Shown piece by piece: positions 52,673 through 62,002 of a DNA stretch of 64,000 nt (within the stretch, counting starts at the first letter, position 1; each line of letters begins with the position of its first letter). The position numbers and the translations under genes are program-made. The stretch covers positions 856,712 through 920,711 of the forward strand of contig NZ_VTEX01000001.1 in NCBI RefSeq assembly GCF_008180865.1, read 5' to 3'. The notes under the pieces were generated by a model. It did no database searches, was not told the DNA's origin, and saw only the letters and a program-made list of their open reading frames with translations. The DNA is from Rossellomorea aquimaris (GTDB taxonomy: Bacteria; Bacillota; Bacilli; Bacillales; Bacillaceae_B).

Positions 52673-53950
52673 TCATAAATATGTTTGATAGATCTGTTCA
52701 ATCTTTCTCGTCATTTCTTGGCTTGTTAAGTGTTGACGAGCATAGGATTCAGCGGCTTTAGCAAACCTATCACGTTCTTCCCTGTTGGTAATGAAACGCT
52801 TTATCGCTTGTGACAGCTGTTCGACGTTACCAGGTTCACAAAGGATGCCTGTTTGTTCATGTCGGATCATTTCCGGGATTCCCCCGCATGTAGTGGAGAT
52901 GACCGCTTGCCGGGAAAACATCGCTTCCATGACGGATAGGGGGAAGTTATCATTTACAGTTGCTAACACATAGATGTCCGACATCGAAAGAATATGGGGT
53001 ATATCGTGTCGTTTTCCAAAAAAGATCACGTTATCTAGCTTAAGCTCTTTCACTTGTTCAATCAGTTTTTCCTTCATAACACCATCTCCGACAATCCATA
53101 CTTCTACATTGGTCAGGTGTTCCCGAACCTTGGACAATGCTTCTAGAAGAAATCCATGTCCTTTGCGTGGAGATAATCGGGAGACGCATGTCAGGATGAT
53201 GTTTTCATGAGTTTTATGAGGAAGTGGTTTGAAATCTATCCCCGTATGAACAGTGACCATTCTTTCATCTTTTGCACCGAAGTCCATTAAGTTAGGTCTG
53301 AAGGAATCTGCAATCATAACGATTTCAGTACTTGATCCAATACCTATTTTTTCAAGCTCAGTAAAGTAGGCTTCTTCAATGGAACCTTTCTCCATTTTAT
53401 TGAATTTCAAGCGGCTTTTCGTAAAGAAGCCGTGTGGAGTAAAGAGTAAAGGTTTTTTGTACGTTTGATTTAAATGTCCCAGAATGAAAATGGCAAATAG
53501 GTCTTGAGCGTGAATGATGTCATATTGATGGAGATTTTTTTCTTTGAGAAAGTGTTCAAATACATGAAGGTAGCTAAGATTTTTTACGATTTTTTCATTT
53601 GCGTTTCCGTAGCGGTTAAGCATAAAGTTACGGGCTTCAGAGGCAGCTTGGGGAATCCATACTTCCAGCAGTTCTGAAGACATATGGTTGGGCGCAAGTA
53701 CATCTACAATATGACCGACCTTTTCAAAGCCGTTTTTTATTGAAGTGATGTAATGTGATAATCCCCCTGTATGAGGGTATTGAAAAAATGTAACGTACAA
53801 GATTTTCATTGGCTTTGAATCACCGCCTTTTGTCTTCTGACCGAATGGTTGGAGAGTGAGAGACTCTTTAGAGTCTCTTTTCACATCATAATATTGATCC
53901 ATAATGGTAAGAAGAGAGGGATGAATGTTGAAAGGGGGCATTCGACTCAA
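52673..53950 (-). CDS. GT4 glycosyltransferase (CotSA/YtcC-like), second copy
   Basis: A 425-residue GT-B fold glycosyltransferase. After an N-terminal extension (NIHPSLLTIMDQYYDVK) of about 48 residues, the GT4 fold opens ILYVTFFQYPHTGGLSHYI. The donor-binding part is VTVHTGIDF, then LSPRKGHGFLLEALSKV, and ExFxxxxxE-like FPLSVMEAMFSRQAV. The TTG start follows AAAGGATG. It is a paralogue of the GT4 at 56213-57547, sharing the extension motif P-x-L-x3-D-x-YY-x-VK. Confidence 0.88.
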   Translation of the reverse strand: MSRMPPFNIHPSLLTIMDQYYDVKRDSKESLTLQPFGQKTKGGDSKPMKILYVTFFQYPHTGGLSHYITSIKNGFEKVGHIVDVLAPNHMSSELLEVWIPQAASEARNFMLNRYGNANEKIVKNLSYLHVFEHFLKEKNLHQYDIIHAQDLFAIFILGHLNQTYKKPLLFTPHGFFTKSRLKFNKMEKGSIEEAYFTELEKIGIGSSTEIVMIADSFRPNLMDFGAKDERMVTVHTGIDFKPLPHKTHENIILTCVSRLSPRKGHGFLLEALSKVREHLTNVEVWIVGDGVMKEKLIEQVKELKLDNVIFFGKRHDIPHILSMSDIYVLATVNDNFPLSVMEAMFSRQAVISTTCGGIPEMIRHEQTGILCEPGNVEQLSQAIKRFITNREERDRFAKAAESYARQHLTSQEMTRKIEQIYQTYL

Positions 53951-53970
53951 GTTTTTTCATCCTTTCGTGT

Positions 53971-55038
53971 CTATTTATAGATTCCCAGTTCACTTCCCCA
54001 GGTTGATATTTTTTCTAAATGGTAGGGAAGAAGCTCACCTCCGCGGTTGTCAAAGATCCTTCTCAGCTGAGTGTGTAATCCTTTTTCGAGGGTTCGTTGA
54101 AGGTACGCCATTTTGTACAGGTGAATCGGTTTGGTTTTAAACTCGATCCCATATTTCTTCATTTCATTCGTGTACACGTCGACTGCATGGGTACGAATTT
54201 CTTCCGCATTGCTTTGCCAATCCTTCCGAAAACCTAGTAAAATTTCTACGAGGACAATCATATCAAACCATGTAGGGGAATACTTGGCTGATTCCCAATC
54301 GATGAATTGAATCGCCCAGGGTTCATTTTTGCTGACATCTTTAGAACAGATATTCTGCATATGAAGATCTCCATGAGTAATGGAGGAGCCGCTTGCCAAT
54401 AGTTCGGGAAAGAAGTCAGGACCTTTACTGTATAAGTTTTTTAGTGATTTATAATGTGGTTTGATGATGTCCTTCAAATTTTTATCCTTCTTGGCATTGT
54501 CTAGAAATGTCATTGTATTAGAAATGAATTTTTCCCTGTCGTCTTTCATTTTTGCCGAGTTGTAAATGGGAAACCAATTTTGAAAAGTGTTTTTTTCTTT
54601 CTTGAAATTTTCTTCGTACGTGTGGGCGTGAAGTTTTGCAAGGGTTGGGATAATATAATCAAAATGTTTGGGTGTAAAGGTCAGCTGTCCACGAATTTGA
54701 CGGACAAACTCCATGAACACCCACGTATCACTTCCATGTTTCACAATTAAGTAGATTTCAGGAAGAAACTCTTTTAAAAAAGGGTAAGCATGACTGTAGA
54801 CATTAATCTCGACTTCATTTTTGTATTTGGTAGAATGGTAGATTTTAAAAATGATAGGGAAGGTGTCTGTGTGTGTTTGTAACTGAAGCTGATAAATGCT
54901 GCTTCTCTTAGTTGATTTAAGGTTTTGTATTGATGTAGTAATGATGCCTACTTTATTCCCAAGGGATGTGGAGAGTTTTTCTTCAATTGAGTGTTTTTGA
55001 AACATAGAATTCAGTTCTTGTGGTGTGTACATATTCAA
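53971..55038 (-). CDS. CotS-like phosphotransferase (APH-type kinase fold)
   Basis: A 355-residue kinase-fold protein of the aminoglycoside phosphotransferase/CotS group. The catalytic loop is SGSSITHGDLHMQNICS and the metal motif is IQFIDWESAKYSPTWFD. CotS in B. subtilis is a spore coat protein that lies beside cotSA. The ATP-grasp gene before it overlaps by 4 bp, so they are translationally coupled. Possible substrate is a sugar or amino alcohol of the surface glycan. Confidence 0.82.
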   Translation of the reverse strand: MNMYTPQELNSMFQKHSIEEKLSTSLGNKVGIITTSIQNLKSTKRSSIYQLQLQTHTDTFPIIFKIYHSTKYKNEVEINVYSHAYPFLKEFLPEIYLIVKHGSDTWVFMEFVRQIRGQLTFTPKHFDYIIPTLAKLHAHTYEENFKKEKNTFQNWFPIYNSAKMKDDREKFISNTMTFLDNAKKDKNLKDIIKPHYKSLKNLYSKGPDFFPELLASGSSITHGDLHMQNICSKDVSKNEPWAIQFIDWESAKYSPTWFDMIVLVEILLGFRKDWQSNAEEIRTHAVDVYTNEMKKYGIEFKTKPIHLYKMAYLQRTLEKGLHTQLRRIFDNRGGELLPYHLEKISTWGSELGIYK

Positions 55039-56216
55039 TCACTCCTTCGTTTTCTTTTCCACGCATTCCGCAGGTGAGACAGGGTACTCCTGATAAAGGG
55101 CATAGGGTCATCAAAGGCAAGAAGGGCGAATACCTTTTTTCCTCTGAGTCCATAAAAGAAATCTTTTAAACTCATTTCCCCATATCTTCTTTTTTCAAGA
55201 AAGGTAAGGAAGTACCGTACCAGGTAAATCCATTGAACCCCGTCAATTTGCTGCAATTTTGGAGATGGGTGTTGGCCTGTAAGATACAGGTAATATTGAA
55301 GGGTGAAATCAACTCCGGAGGGACCGGTTAAACTATGGGTCAGCCAGAACCTGGGATTGATTTCAATGAGCTTATATTGCCCATCCCGTGGATCTTTTTT
55401 ATATTCGATCATACTTACTCCTTTTAGTCCCAACTCTTTCAATAGTGGAACACCAACATCGACCAGATCAGGTATTCGTTTGCTCACGATATGTGCTCCC
55501 GTTCCGAATTGTGCAGGGAATTGGTGGTTTTTTTGGAGAGTGAAAAGGGCAAGTAATTCCATTTCATCATCGAAAAATGTGGCAACTTTATAAAAGCATT
55601 GGTTGTCTCCAGGAATGATTTCCTGAATAATAAGCTCACCGAACTTGCGATAAACAGGATAGATTTTCTTTAATTGGATTGCGTCTTGAATATGAATGGC
55701 TTTCTTATTTACATGTTTTCTGAATTCATGTCCGAACACAGGCTTTAAAATACAGGGGAAATCTAATTGAGTAATCGCCTCATCAAGCTGCTCTTCATTT
55801 TCCACAAAAAAGGTTTTGGCTGTTGGAACATTATATTCCAATGCTAATTCATAGGTTTTCTTTTTATCTAATAAATCCATAATTAATGAGTGATCAGGAT
55901 ATAAAAACAAGTAGTACTGGGATAATTCGTTCCTGTATTTTGAGATGAAGACAACATAATCATCTGCACCTGCGTAAAGCACAGGCTTCATACCAAGATT
56001 CACCGCCATTCCTTTTAAAAAAGAAAGCAGCTCTGCTTCTTGGTTTAAGGGGCTTGGACATACCCCACATGTTGCAAGTCTTGATTTTCCCTTTGAATAG
56101 GGACCTTCTGTATCAAATGCATATACATCAATTCCTTTTCGGGAGAGGGCATGGATGATGCCAACTCCATTAGCGCTTAAATCGAGGACAACAGCTGGAT
56201 GTGATGACAACATCAT
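55035..56216 (-). CDS. ATP-grasp ligase
   Basis: A 393-residue ATP-grasp protein. The N-terminal Rossmann-like part is VVLDLSANGVGIIHALSRKG; the central part has DFPCILKPVFGHEF, the nucleotide-binding loop, and YKLIEINPRFWLTHSLTGPS, the metal-binding motif. It joins a carboxylate to an amine or similar through an acyl phosphate. It overlaps both neighbours by 4 bp. It may add an amino acid to the operon's glycan; this is inference. Confidence 0.87.
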   Translation of the reverse strand: MMLSSHPAVVLDLSANGVGIIHALSRKGIDVYAFDTEGPYSKGKSRLATCGVCPSPLNQEAELLSFLKGMAVNLGMKPVLYAGADDYVVFISKYRNELSQYYLFLYPDHSLIMDLLDKKKTYELALEYNVPTAKTFFVENEEQLDEAITQLDFPCILKPVFGHEFRKHVNKKAIHIQDAIQLKKIYPVYRKFGELIIQEIIPGDNQCFYKVATFFDDEMELLALFTLQKNHQFPAQFGTGAHIVSKRIPDLVDVGVPLLKELGLKGVSMIEYKKDPRDGQYKLIEINPRFWLTHSLTGPSGVDFTLQYYLYLTGQHPSPKLQQIDGVQWIYLVRYFLTFLEKRRYGEMSLKDFFYGLRGKKVFALLAFDDPMPFIRSTLSHLRNAWKRKRRSD

Positions 56217-57547
56217 TCATCCCCCGAATCTATTAGATTTTGGTAAATCCCTTCAATCTTGCCAACCATGGCTTCCCGAGTGAGATGATTTTTGGCATAT
56301 CGATACGCATTTGCGCCCAATTTCTTTCGCAATGCTTCATTTCCGATCAAATGTTTTAGTTGAGTTGTTAACTGGCTGACATTGCCTGGCTCAACAATGA
56401 TTCCCGTTTCATTATGATGAACAATTTCCGTAATACCACCGCAATTAGTTGTTAGGATCGCTGCACCGCTATGCATGGCTTCAATAATGGAAATGGGAAG
56501 GTTGTCATTTATGGTTGGAAGAACAAATATATCCGTTTTACTTAATATGGTAGGGACATCATCGCGTTTACCTAAGAATCGAACGTTTGGTAGTCTCAAT
56601 GATTTGACTTGAGTTTCAAGCGCTTCACGCATTTCCCCATCCCCGACAATTTGCACCTCAACCTGAGAACTTGTTCCATTAATTCGGGAAAGGGCATTAA
56701 ATAAATCCGAATGTCCTTTTCTAGGTCCAAGTCTTGCGATGCATGAAATCACAATTTTCCCACTCGTTTTACCACGTTCAATGGTTTTAAAATCAACTCC
56801 TGTATTAACGGTTGTCAGTTTTACAGGTTTCGCTCCCAGTGAACTTAATGGATCACGGAAAGAGTCACTTAAAATGACCATATGGGTCGCGTATTCAATC
56901 GCTTTTTTCTCAATCTCTTTGTAATACACTTCTTCTACAGACCCTTTTTCAATTCGGTTAAATTTGACCCTGCTAAAGGTGAACATTCCATGTGGGGTGA
57001 AAAGAAGAGGTTTACCTAAATCTTCATTGAATCTCCCTAAGATATTGGCTGTGAATAAATCCTGAGCGTGAAGTATATCGTATTTTTCCAATTTTACAGA
57101 TTTCATCATCTGTTCATAGATGTAGAGCAAACGACAACTTTGTATGATTTTACTTGTGTATGAACCGTATCGTTGCTCAAAAAAAGTCTTTAATTCAGGG
57201 ACGATCACCTCACGCAGCTTTTCTACATTCACTTGTGAAAACTGATTCGGAGCAATGACATCCACTTTGTGACCTAAAGACCTCAATCCTTCTCTTAGAG
57301 TAGTAATGTAATTTGAAAGACCACCTGTATGAGGATAGTCCCAAAAAGTCGCTATCAAAATGGACAGTTTCTTACTGCCAGGTTTACTTTTTTTCTTTTT
57401 CGACTTTAATTTCTTTTTCCGTTCTTTTTTTCGTTTAGAATCTTTACCCTTATCCTTTATTTTTGCCGTTATGGGTTTTGACTTTACTCCATAATAATTA
57501 TCGAGAGCAGAAACAAGGTAAGGATAAGGAAAAAATAGTTCTTTCAT
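56213..57547 (-). CDS. GT4 glycosyltransferase (CotSA/YtcC-like), first copy
   Basis: A 444-residue GT-B glycosyltransferase. The N-terminal extension has YPYLVSALDNYYGVK and then a very basic stretch of lysines (residues about 32-60). The GT4 fold begins LIATFWDYPHTGGLSNYITT. GPRKGHSDLFNALSRI and LPISIIEAMHSGAAI are donor-site motifs. The lysine-rich linker is not in the paralogue at 52673-53950 and may bind glycan, nucleic acid or coat protein. It overlaps the genes on both sides by 4 bp. Confidence 0.88.
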   Translation of the reverse strand: MKELFFPYPYLVSALDNYYGVKSKPITAKIKDKGKDSKRKKERKKKLKSKKKKSKPGSKKLSILIATFWDYPHTGGLSNYITTLREGLRSLGHKVDVIAPNQFSQVNVEKLREVIVPELKTFFEQRYGSYTSKIIQSCRLLYIYEQMMKSVKLEKYDILHAQDLFTANILGRFNEDLGKPLLFTPHGMFTFSRVKFNRIEKGSVEEVYYKEIEKKAIEYATHMVILSDSFRDPLSSLGAKPVKLTTVNTGVDFKTIERGKTSGKIVISCIARLGPRKGHSDLFNALSRINGTSSQVEVQIVGDGEMREALETQVKSLRLPNVRFLGKRDDVPTILSKTDIFVLPTINDNLPISIIEAMHSGAAILTTNCGGITEIVHHNETGIIVEPGNVSQLTTQLKHLIGNEALRKKLGANAYRYAKNHLTREAMVGKIEGIYQNLIDSGDE

Positions 57548-58209
57548 TTCCAGACCCTCCTTATAACTTCAAATGCTTCAGCATACGGTACCCCAATCGT
57601 CATGCCTCGGACACTTGCTAAATTTTTGACACCTTCATAGGAACGCGGATGTGGAAACTCTCGCATTTCCACTTCATAATGTTTTAAGGAAGCAATTTTT
57701 TGAACAATCTCGGATGAAATGTTCACATAATAATTCGGTTTAAATTGCTTATCATTTGTATGGGTATTCCATTCACTTGAGGATACCGTTTCAAATGTGA
57801 TCAATTCAATCGACTGTCTATTTGGTAGAGGACGCACTGCTGTTAATACGGCTTGAAACGTAATTTGGTGATCGATATTCAAATCGCCGTAATGATGGGT
57901 AAAAATCTTAGTAGGCTGATAGATATCGATTAATTTTTCAATTTCCTTGGTAAATAGATGAAGAGGCATCATTTCTAATTCCAGGTTCGGATGCTCCAGA
58001 AAAATAACTTCTTTAATCCCAATCTCTTTGTTTGCTTTCCGGGCAAGCTGTTGAATGTGATGGGCCTCTTCTTTTCTTCCGTTTGCTGTAATGATCGAGA
58101 CGACTCTATTTCCTTGATCCACTAACCTCTTTAGCGTTCCAGCTGTCCCAAGTAGTTCATCATCTGGATGTGCTGCTATGACCAATACAGTTTCTTTCAT
58201 TCCCTTCAC
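57544..58209 (-). CDS. PIG-L/LmbE-family deacetylase
   Basis: A 221-residue zinc-dependent N-acetylglucosamine deacetylase-type protein. The AAHPDDELLG motif near residue 14 supplies the zinc ligands, and FTHHYGDLNIDHQ the third histidine. It overlaps the next gene by 4 bp and is first in the glycan operon. Likely removes an acetyl group from a GlcNAc-bearing sugar. Related BshB enzymes work on bacillithiol precursors, so that is an alternative. Start may be the GTG at 58209 or the ATG at 58200. Confidence 0.86.
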   Translation of the reverse strand: MKGMKETVLVIAAHPDDELLGTAGTLKRLVDQGNRVVSIITANGRKEEAHHIQQLARKANKEIGIKEVIFLEHPNLELEMMPLHLFTKEIEKLIDIYQPTKIFTHHYGDLNIDHQITFQAVLTAVRPLPNRQSIELITFETVSSSEWNTHTNDKQFKPNYYVNISSEIVQKIASLKHYEVEMREFPHPRSYEGVKNLASVRGMTIGVPYAEAFEVIRRVWK

Positions 58210-58231
58210 CCCATTTTAATCTCTATTACAT

Positions 58232-58240
58232 TACTATATG
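58232..58240 (-). promoter_or_regulatory. Possible sigma-K -10 element of the glycan operon
   Basis: On the minus strand CATATAGTA fits the sigma-K -10 pattern CATANNNTA, 23 bases before the PIG-L start codon. No good -35 at 16-17 bp is seen, so the match is weak. Confidence 0.3.
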
Positions 58241-58257
58241 TATCCTTCTATATTGTC

Positions 58258-58292
58258 GAAACAGACACCAGCACAGGGCTAATGTCTGTTTC
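58258..58292 (-). terminator. Hairpin between the LGDKIEV protein and the glycan operon
   Basis: GAAACAGACA and TGTCTGTTTC form a 10-bp stem. On the minus strand the U tract after it is poor, so it may attenuate rather than end transcription. Confidence 0.45.
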
Positions 58293-60266
58293 TTATTTTT
58301 TCTTTTTTGTTTGACCGATACTAATTCCACCGCTGATAATTTGTAATCGTACATATCCATCACCATCAATCCATATGAAGAAATCTGGTCCGGCTGTTAA
58401 AAATGTTCCTTGCTGATCAAGTAGTTTACTTCCCGCATATACATTGATTTTGTCACCAAGTGTGAAATATTTATTCAAAATCGTGGTATGGAAGTCGTTT
58501 TTATCCTTGACATGAGAAGAAGGTGAGACTGGCTTACTAACCTTTTCATTAGTTTTCTGGTGGAATGATTGTAATTTTGATTCTTTAATTGGGTTGTTGT
58601 TGTGTAAGATATCGAAATCCTGCTCTATAGTAGTTTTAACTTCATCTTTTACGATGTTTTTTTGTTTGTGATTCCTGTATTCTACTTGGTTATTAGTGCG
58701 ATTTAGTTTGTATTTCACTTCATTCCCTGGTGACTTGGAACTTAAGATATCAGATTGAACTTTTTTAATAGATGGAGTAGATTTTGTTTCGTTTTTTTTC
58801 ATTTTCACAGGTGAAAAGTCTGTTGGCTTGACGTCCTTTTTGACTTCTTTGACAGATGAAGCAGAGTGTAAGATATCAAAGTGAGTTTCTGCAGTAGGTG
58901 CAGGGGAATTTGATTCATCACTTGCGGATTCTAAAGATGAGTGATCTCCGCGATTGTCTTTATTATTTCCTTCTTTAGCTGGTAAGCTCGAGTTTAAGTT
59001 TTCATCAGCACTTTTCTCATATTCATCAACGATCTTTTTTGTTCTTAATTCAGTGCGATTTAGTTTGTATTTCATTTCTTTACGAGGAGGGCTTGAGCTA
59101 AGGATCTCGAAGTTGAATTCAGCAGCAACCATCTTATGTTCACTAACGATTTTCATAGCCCTGACGCAAGTGCGATTTAGTCTATACTTGACATTTTTCG
59201 CTGAAGGAATCGAGACTGGTATGTTGTTTTCGGTAGAAGATTTTATATTACTATCTTCGTTTACGTTTTTATTCGATTTGTTATCGAATCTTGATGTGTA
59301 TGGGGTTGTTTCATCATACGAATTCCCGGGTTGTAGAGTGTCAGTATCCATTGTAAATGATGATTGGTTAGAAAAATCTTTATCAGCTTCATTTAAGCTG
59401 GTATGAAGCTGCTCATCATTTTTATCTTCCAGAAGGTCATCATGTAAAACTGCTTTCATTTTTTCTGCTGCTTTCAAACTCATGTCATGAATACCATCTT
59501 CAATAAACGAGCCGGCAGAGTAAGTTTGTTTCGTAACATCTGATTCTAATAAGTGTGAGGGACGCATAGATTTCATTTCGTGCTTTTTTATGTCATGTGG
59601 TTTTTCCTCATTAGAAACAATATCACTAACTGGTTCATCAACCTGACTTTTTATATAGGTATTTTGATCATTTTGATGAATGTCTTTCCTAGTCTCTTTT
59701 CTTAATACTTTCTCCTGCTCGTGCTTGATTTCGATAAACTCTTCTTTACATTCTTCATTGTCACATTTACTGTACGATGGATTATTTTTTTGTAAGGGTT
59801 GTAGGGTTGGTGCGCTTGCTTGATATTTTAATTGGGGAATACTGTTGTTGGGATCGATATAATTAAATCTTTCGAATGGTCGCACCTCTCGGGACAGTAA
59901 GCGCGGACATTTGCCACGTCTTTTACGGAGTTTTGGCTTAGATACTCGAGAAAGTACTATGCTGGGTTGATCTTCTGTTGTCAGAGTGATGTCGAAAGAA
60001 GGTCGCTCAGTCGATTGATGGTGAGTATTAGTTTCGTTCAAGCTGCTCATCATACTGTGAATGATTTGAGATACATGAGTTTGATTTAGAAAAGGAGCAT
60101 CTTGCATCTGTTCTACTACGGGAAAAGTAACAGATTCTTTTTTGGGTTTTTGGTAGCTCACAAAGATGGATTGATTGTGACAAGGTACCATAAAGTCATC
60201 GTAATAACAGGAGGAAAAGATCCTTGGCAATATATATTCATTAATAAAAAGATAACAATTGGGCAT
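58293..60266 (-). CDS. Large low-complexity coat-like protein with C-terminal LGDKIEV domain
   Basis: A 657-residue hydrophilic protein. The N-terminal 170 residues include a basic LRKRRGKCPRLLSREVRPF segment. The centre is Ser/Glu/Lys/Asn-rich with three copies of KYKLNRT/KYRLNRT, usually after an FDIL-S-SP-KE block. The C-terminal 55 residues (from about 603) hold LGDKINV, GTF and FIWIDGDGYV, a domain shared with the proteins at 60429, 61636 and 62003. No signal peptide. GGAG at 60276-60279 points to the ATG at 60266. Not recognised; a spore-coat morphogenetic role is inferred from the neighbours. Confidence 0.72.
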   Translation of the reverse strand: MPNCYLFINEYILPRIFSSCYYDDFMVPCHNQSIFVSYQKPKKESVTFPVVEQMQDAPFLNQTHVSQIIHSMMSSLNETNTHHQSTERPSFDITLTTEDQPSIVLSRVSKPKLRKRRGKCPRLLSREVRPFERFNYIDPNNSIPQLKYQASAPTLQPLQKNNPSYSKCDNEECKEEFIEIKHEQEKVLRKETRKDIHQNDQNTYIKSQVDEPVSDIVSNEEKPHDIKKHEMKSMRPSHLLESDVTKQTYSAGSFIEDGIHDMSLKAAEKMKAVLHDDLLEDKNDEQLHTSLNEADKDFSNQSSFTMDTDTLQPGNSYDETTPYTSRFDNKSNKNVNEDSNIKSSTENNIPVSIPSAKNVKYRLNRTCVRAMKIVSEHKMVAAEFNFEILSSSPPRKEMKYKLNRTELRTKKIVDEYEKSADENLNSSLPAKEGNNKDNRGDHSSLESASDESNSPAPTAETHFDILHSASSVKEVKKDVKPTDFSPVKMKKNETKSTPSIKKVQSDILSSKSPGNEVKYKLNRTNNQVEYRNHKQKNIVKDEVKTTIEQDFDILHNNNPIKESKLQSFHQKTNEKVSKPVSPSSHVKDKNDFHTTILNKYFTLGDKINVYAGSKLLDQQGTFLTAGPDFFIWIDGDGYVRLQIISGGISIGQTKKKK

Positions 60267-60428
60267 GTGCTTCACTCCACGTCTCTGTATCTATTAATAA
60301 CCTATTCAAAAGCCGGGTTAGAGTGAGCGGAATTTGGGTTAATACGATAAAAATAGGCTATACATTCCTTTTTTACATACATATATTGATTATGAATTGT
60401 AGACAAATTGTAAAGGAGTGGAAAACCT

Positions 60429-61523
60429 ATGGTAGAAGATTATGATGATTACACTAGAAAATATTCCGATCATCATGACGATGAAGAGCATTGTGAGGGG
60501 GACCCCGATGAGCAAGAAGAGTTATGCTCAGAAGGCGCCGGGGAAAAAGAAGAACCAGGCAATCAAGATCTTCCAGAAACAGATGAGAACTGTACACACG
60601 AACATGAAGAGCATTGTTCAAATCAGGATCTTGACGACCTCCCGTGTAAATCCGTTGAAGGCGTGTTAAATTCAATGTTCCAACTTGGAGATCATCTTGA
60701 AGTTTTCTTTGAGGATGAAATGATTGACAGCGGCGGGACATTCGTAGCAGCATTCGACAATATCCTCATTTGGATGGATTATAATGCAAATGTCAATTTC
60801 ACAGATTTATGCGGTCCGATCAGTGTAAGAAAAATTGGCTCCAAGAGAAAGAAAAACCGGAAGCACTATGACAAAAACAAAAATGAGCCTAAACATAAAG
60901 GTGATAACCAGATCGAGAAGAAGAAAAAAGGCAAATCGGAAAAGAAAGAACAAGGTCCTCGGAAAAAGGCTGAAAAGAATAAACAGTCCGACGTTAATGA
61001 AGAACTGCTGAACTTCGTAAAGCTTGAGAAAGAAGAACATGAGACTGAGGGAATGTCCCAGGAGAGTCTAAATCTTCAACACATACACGAGGACAATGAA
61101 ACAATTGAAAATGAGAGTATCACTGTAGAAATTGTTGATTCCTCTGGTGATGAAGGAGAAGACTACGATCCCGATTCAGTTGATGAAAAAGTAGGGTTAA
61201 TCAATTTGCTCGTTGAAGATTACTCGAACGATTCAGATGAGGAAGAAGAGGAGTACACTCCACCATTGGAAACAGATGAAGATCATTCTGAGGAAAAAGA
61301 GTCAGATGCAGGCAATGAAGAGAAAGCAGAAAACGAAAGTGACTCACAAGAGGTATTAGAGGTGGAACTGGCCATCGATATCCAAGAGGAGAGTCAGGCT
61401 TCTTCACTGGTAGAAGAGTTCGAAAGCCAAGAGGAGACCCTATTCAGTATAGAGGAAAGCCCTTCAGAAGATACCTTGGAACATTCACTAACCAACTCAC
61501 CCCTTGAGAATGATAAAGAATAA
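60429..61523 (+). CDS. Acidic/basic bipolar protein with LGDKIEV-type domain
   Basis: A 364-residue protein. Residues 1-75 are very acidic (DDYTRKYSDHHDDEEHCEG). The LGDKIEV-type domain is at about 78-137 (LGDHLEV, GGTF, ILIWMDYNANV). A lysine-rich linker (140-185, EKKKKGKSEKKEQG) follows. The end is acidic and Glu/Ser-rich. No signal peptide. AAAGGAG precedes the ATG. It is divergent from the coat-like gene at 58293-60266, so the two share an upstream region. Function unknown; strong charge blocks suggest interaction with other coat proteins. Confidence 0.72.
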   Translation: MVEDYDDYTRKYSDHHDDEEHCEGDPDEQEELCSEGAGEKEEPGNQDLPETDENCTHEHEEHCSNQDLDDLPCKSVEGVLNSMFQLGDHLEVFFEDEMIDSGGTFVAAFDNILIWMDYNANVNFTDLCGPISVRKIGSKRKKNRKHYDKNKNEPKHKGDNQIEKKKKGKSEKKEQGPRKKAEKNKQSDVNEELLNFVKLEKEEHETEGMSQESLNLQHIHEDNETIENESITVEIVDSSGDEGEDYDPDSVDEKVGLINLLVEDYSNDSDEEEEEYTPPLETDEDHSEEKESDAGNEEKAENESDSQEVLEVELAIDIQEESQASSLVEEFESQEETLFSIEESPSEDTLEHSLTNSPLENDKE

Positions 61524-61635
61524 TTAATCTAGTAAAAGACTAATTCGAAATATTTTTATGAAATCTAGTTATCTGCCTTTACGCATTTAACGGTTCAGCA
61601 TAAAAATAGAGTAAACACCGAAAGGAGGAAACATA

Positions 61636-61842
61636 ATGTCTAATTTGTTCAAAGATGGTAATATGGCTGATTTTCTTAATAAAATTTTATCTTTAGGTGA
61701 TAAAATCGAGGTCCTATCTGGTGACGAAGAAATCGAAGAGGGTTCATACGTTTACGCAAGCGATAACTTCGTTGTATGGGCTGATGATAACGGCCATATG
61801 AACACGTCTAACTTAAATAATGTTACAGTTCGTAAAGTTTAG
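61636..61842 (+). CDS. Small LGDKIEV-domain protein (68 residues)
   Basis: A 68-residue protein that is almost only the domain: LNKILSLGDKIEVLSG, then SYVYASDNFVVWADDNGHM and VTVRKV at the end. GAAAGGAGGA precedes the ATG. It is followed by two terminators. A paralogue lies at 62003. The predicted fold is a small beta barrel. Confidence 0.78.
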   Translation: MSNLFKDGNMADFLNKILSLGDKIEVLSGDEEIEEGSYVYASDNFVVWADDNGHMNTSNLNNVTVRKV

Positions 61843-61864
61843 TTAACATTATTTAGAAACGAAG

Positions 61865-61896
61865 AAAATGACTGGACGCAATCCAGTCATTTTTTC
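61865..61896 (+). terminator. First terminator after the 68-residue gene
   Basis: AAAATGACTGG and CCAGTCATTTT form an 11-bp perfect stem with a 7-base loop, and TTTTTT follows. Confidence 0.85.
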
Positions 61897-61912
61897 TTTT
61901 GAAGGAAAAATG

Positions 61913-61943
61913 AAAATGATAGGTAAAAGCCCTATCATTTTTC
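61913..61943 (+). terminator. Second terminator after the 68-residue gene
   Basis: AAAATGATAGG and CCTATCATTTTT form a perfect 11-bp stem with a 7-base loop. Confidence 0.75.
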
Positions 61944-62002
61944 GTGTATTTTAATATAAATATATAGACTGTTGAATGTTAAAAGAGAAAGGAGGAGGCA
62001 TT

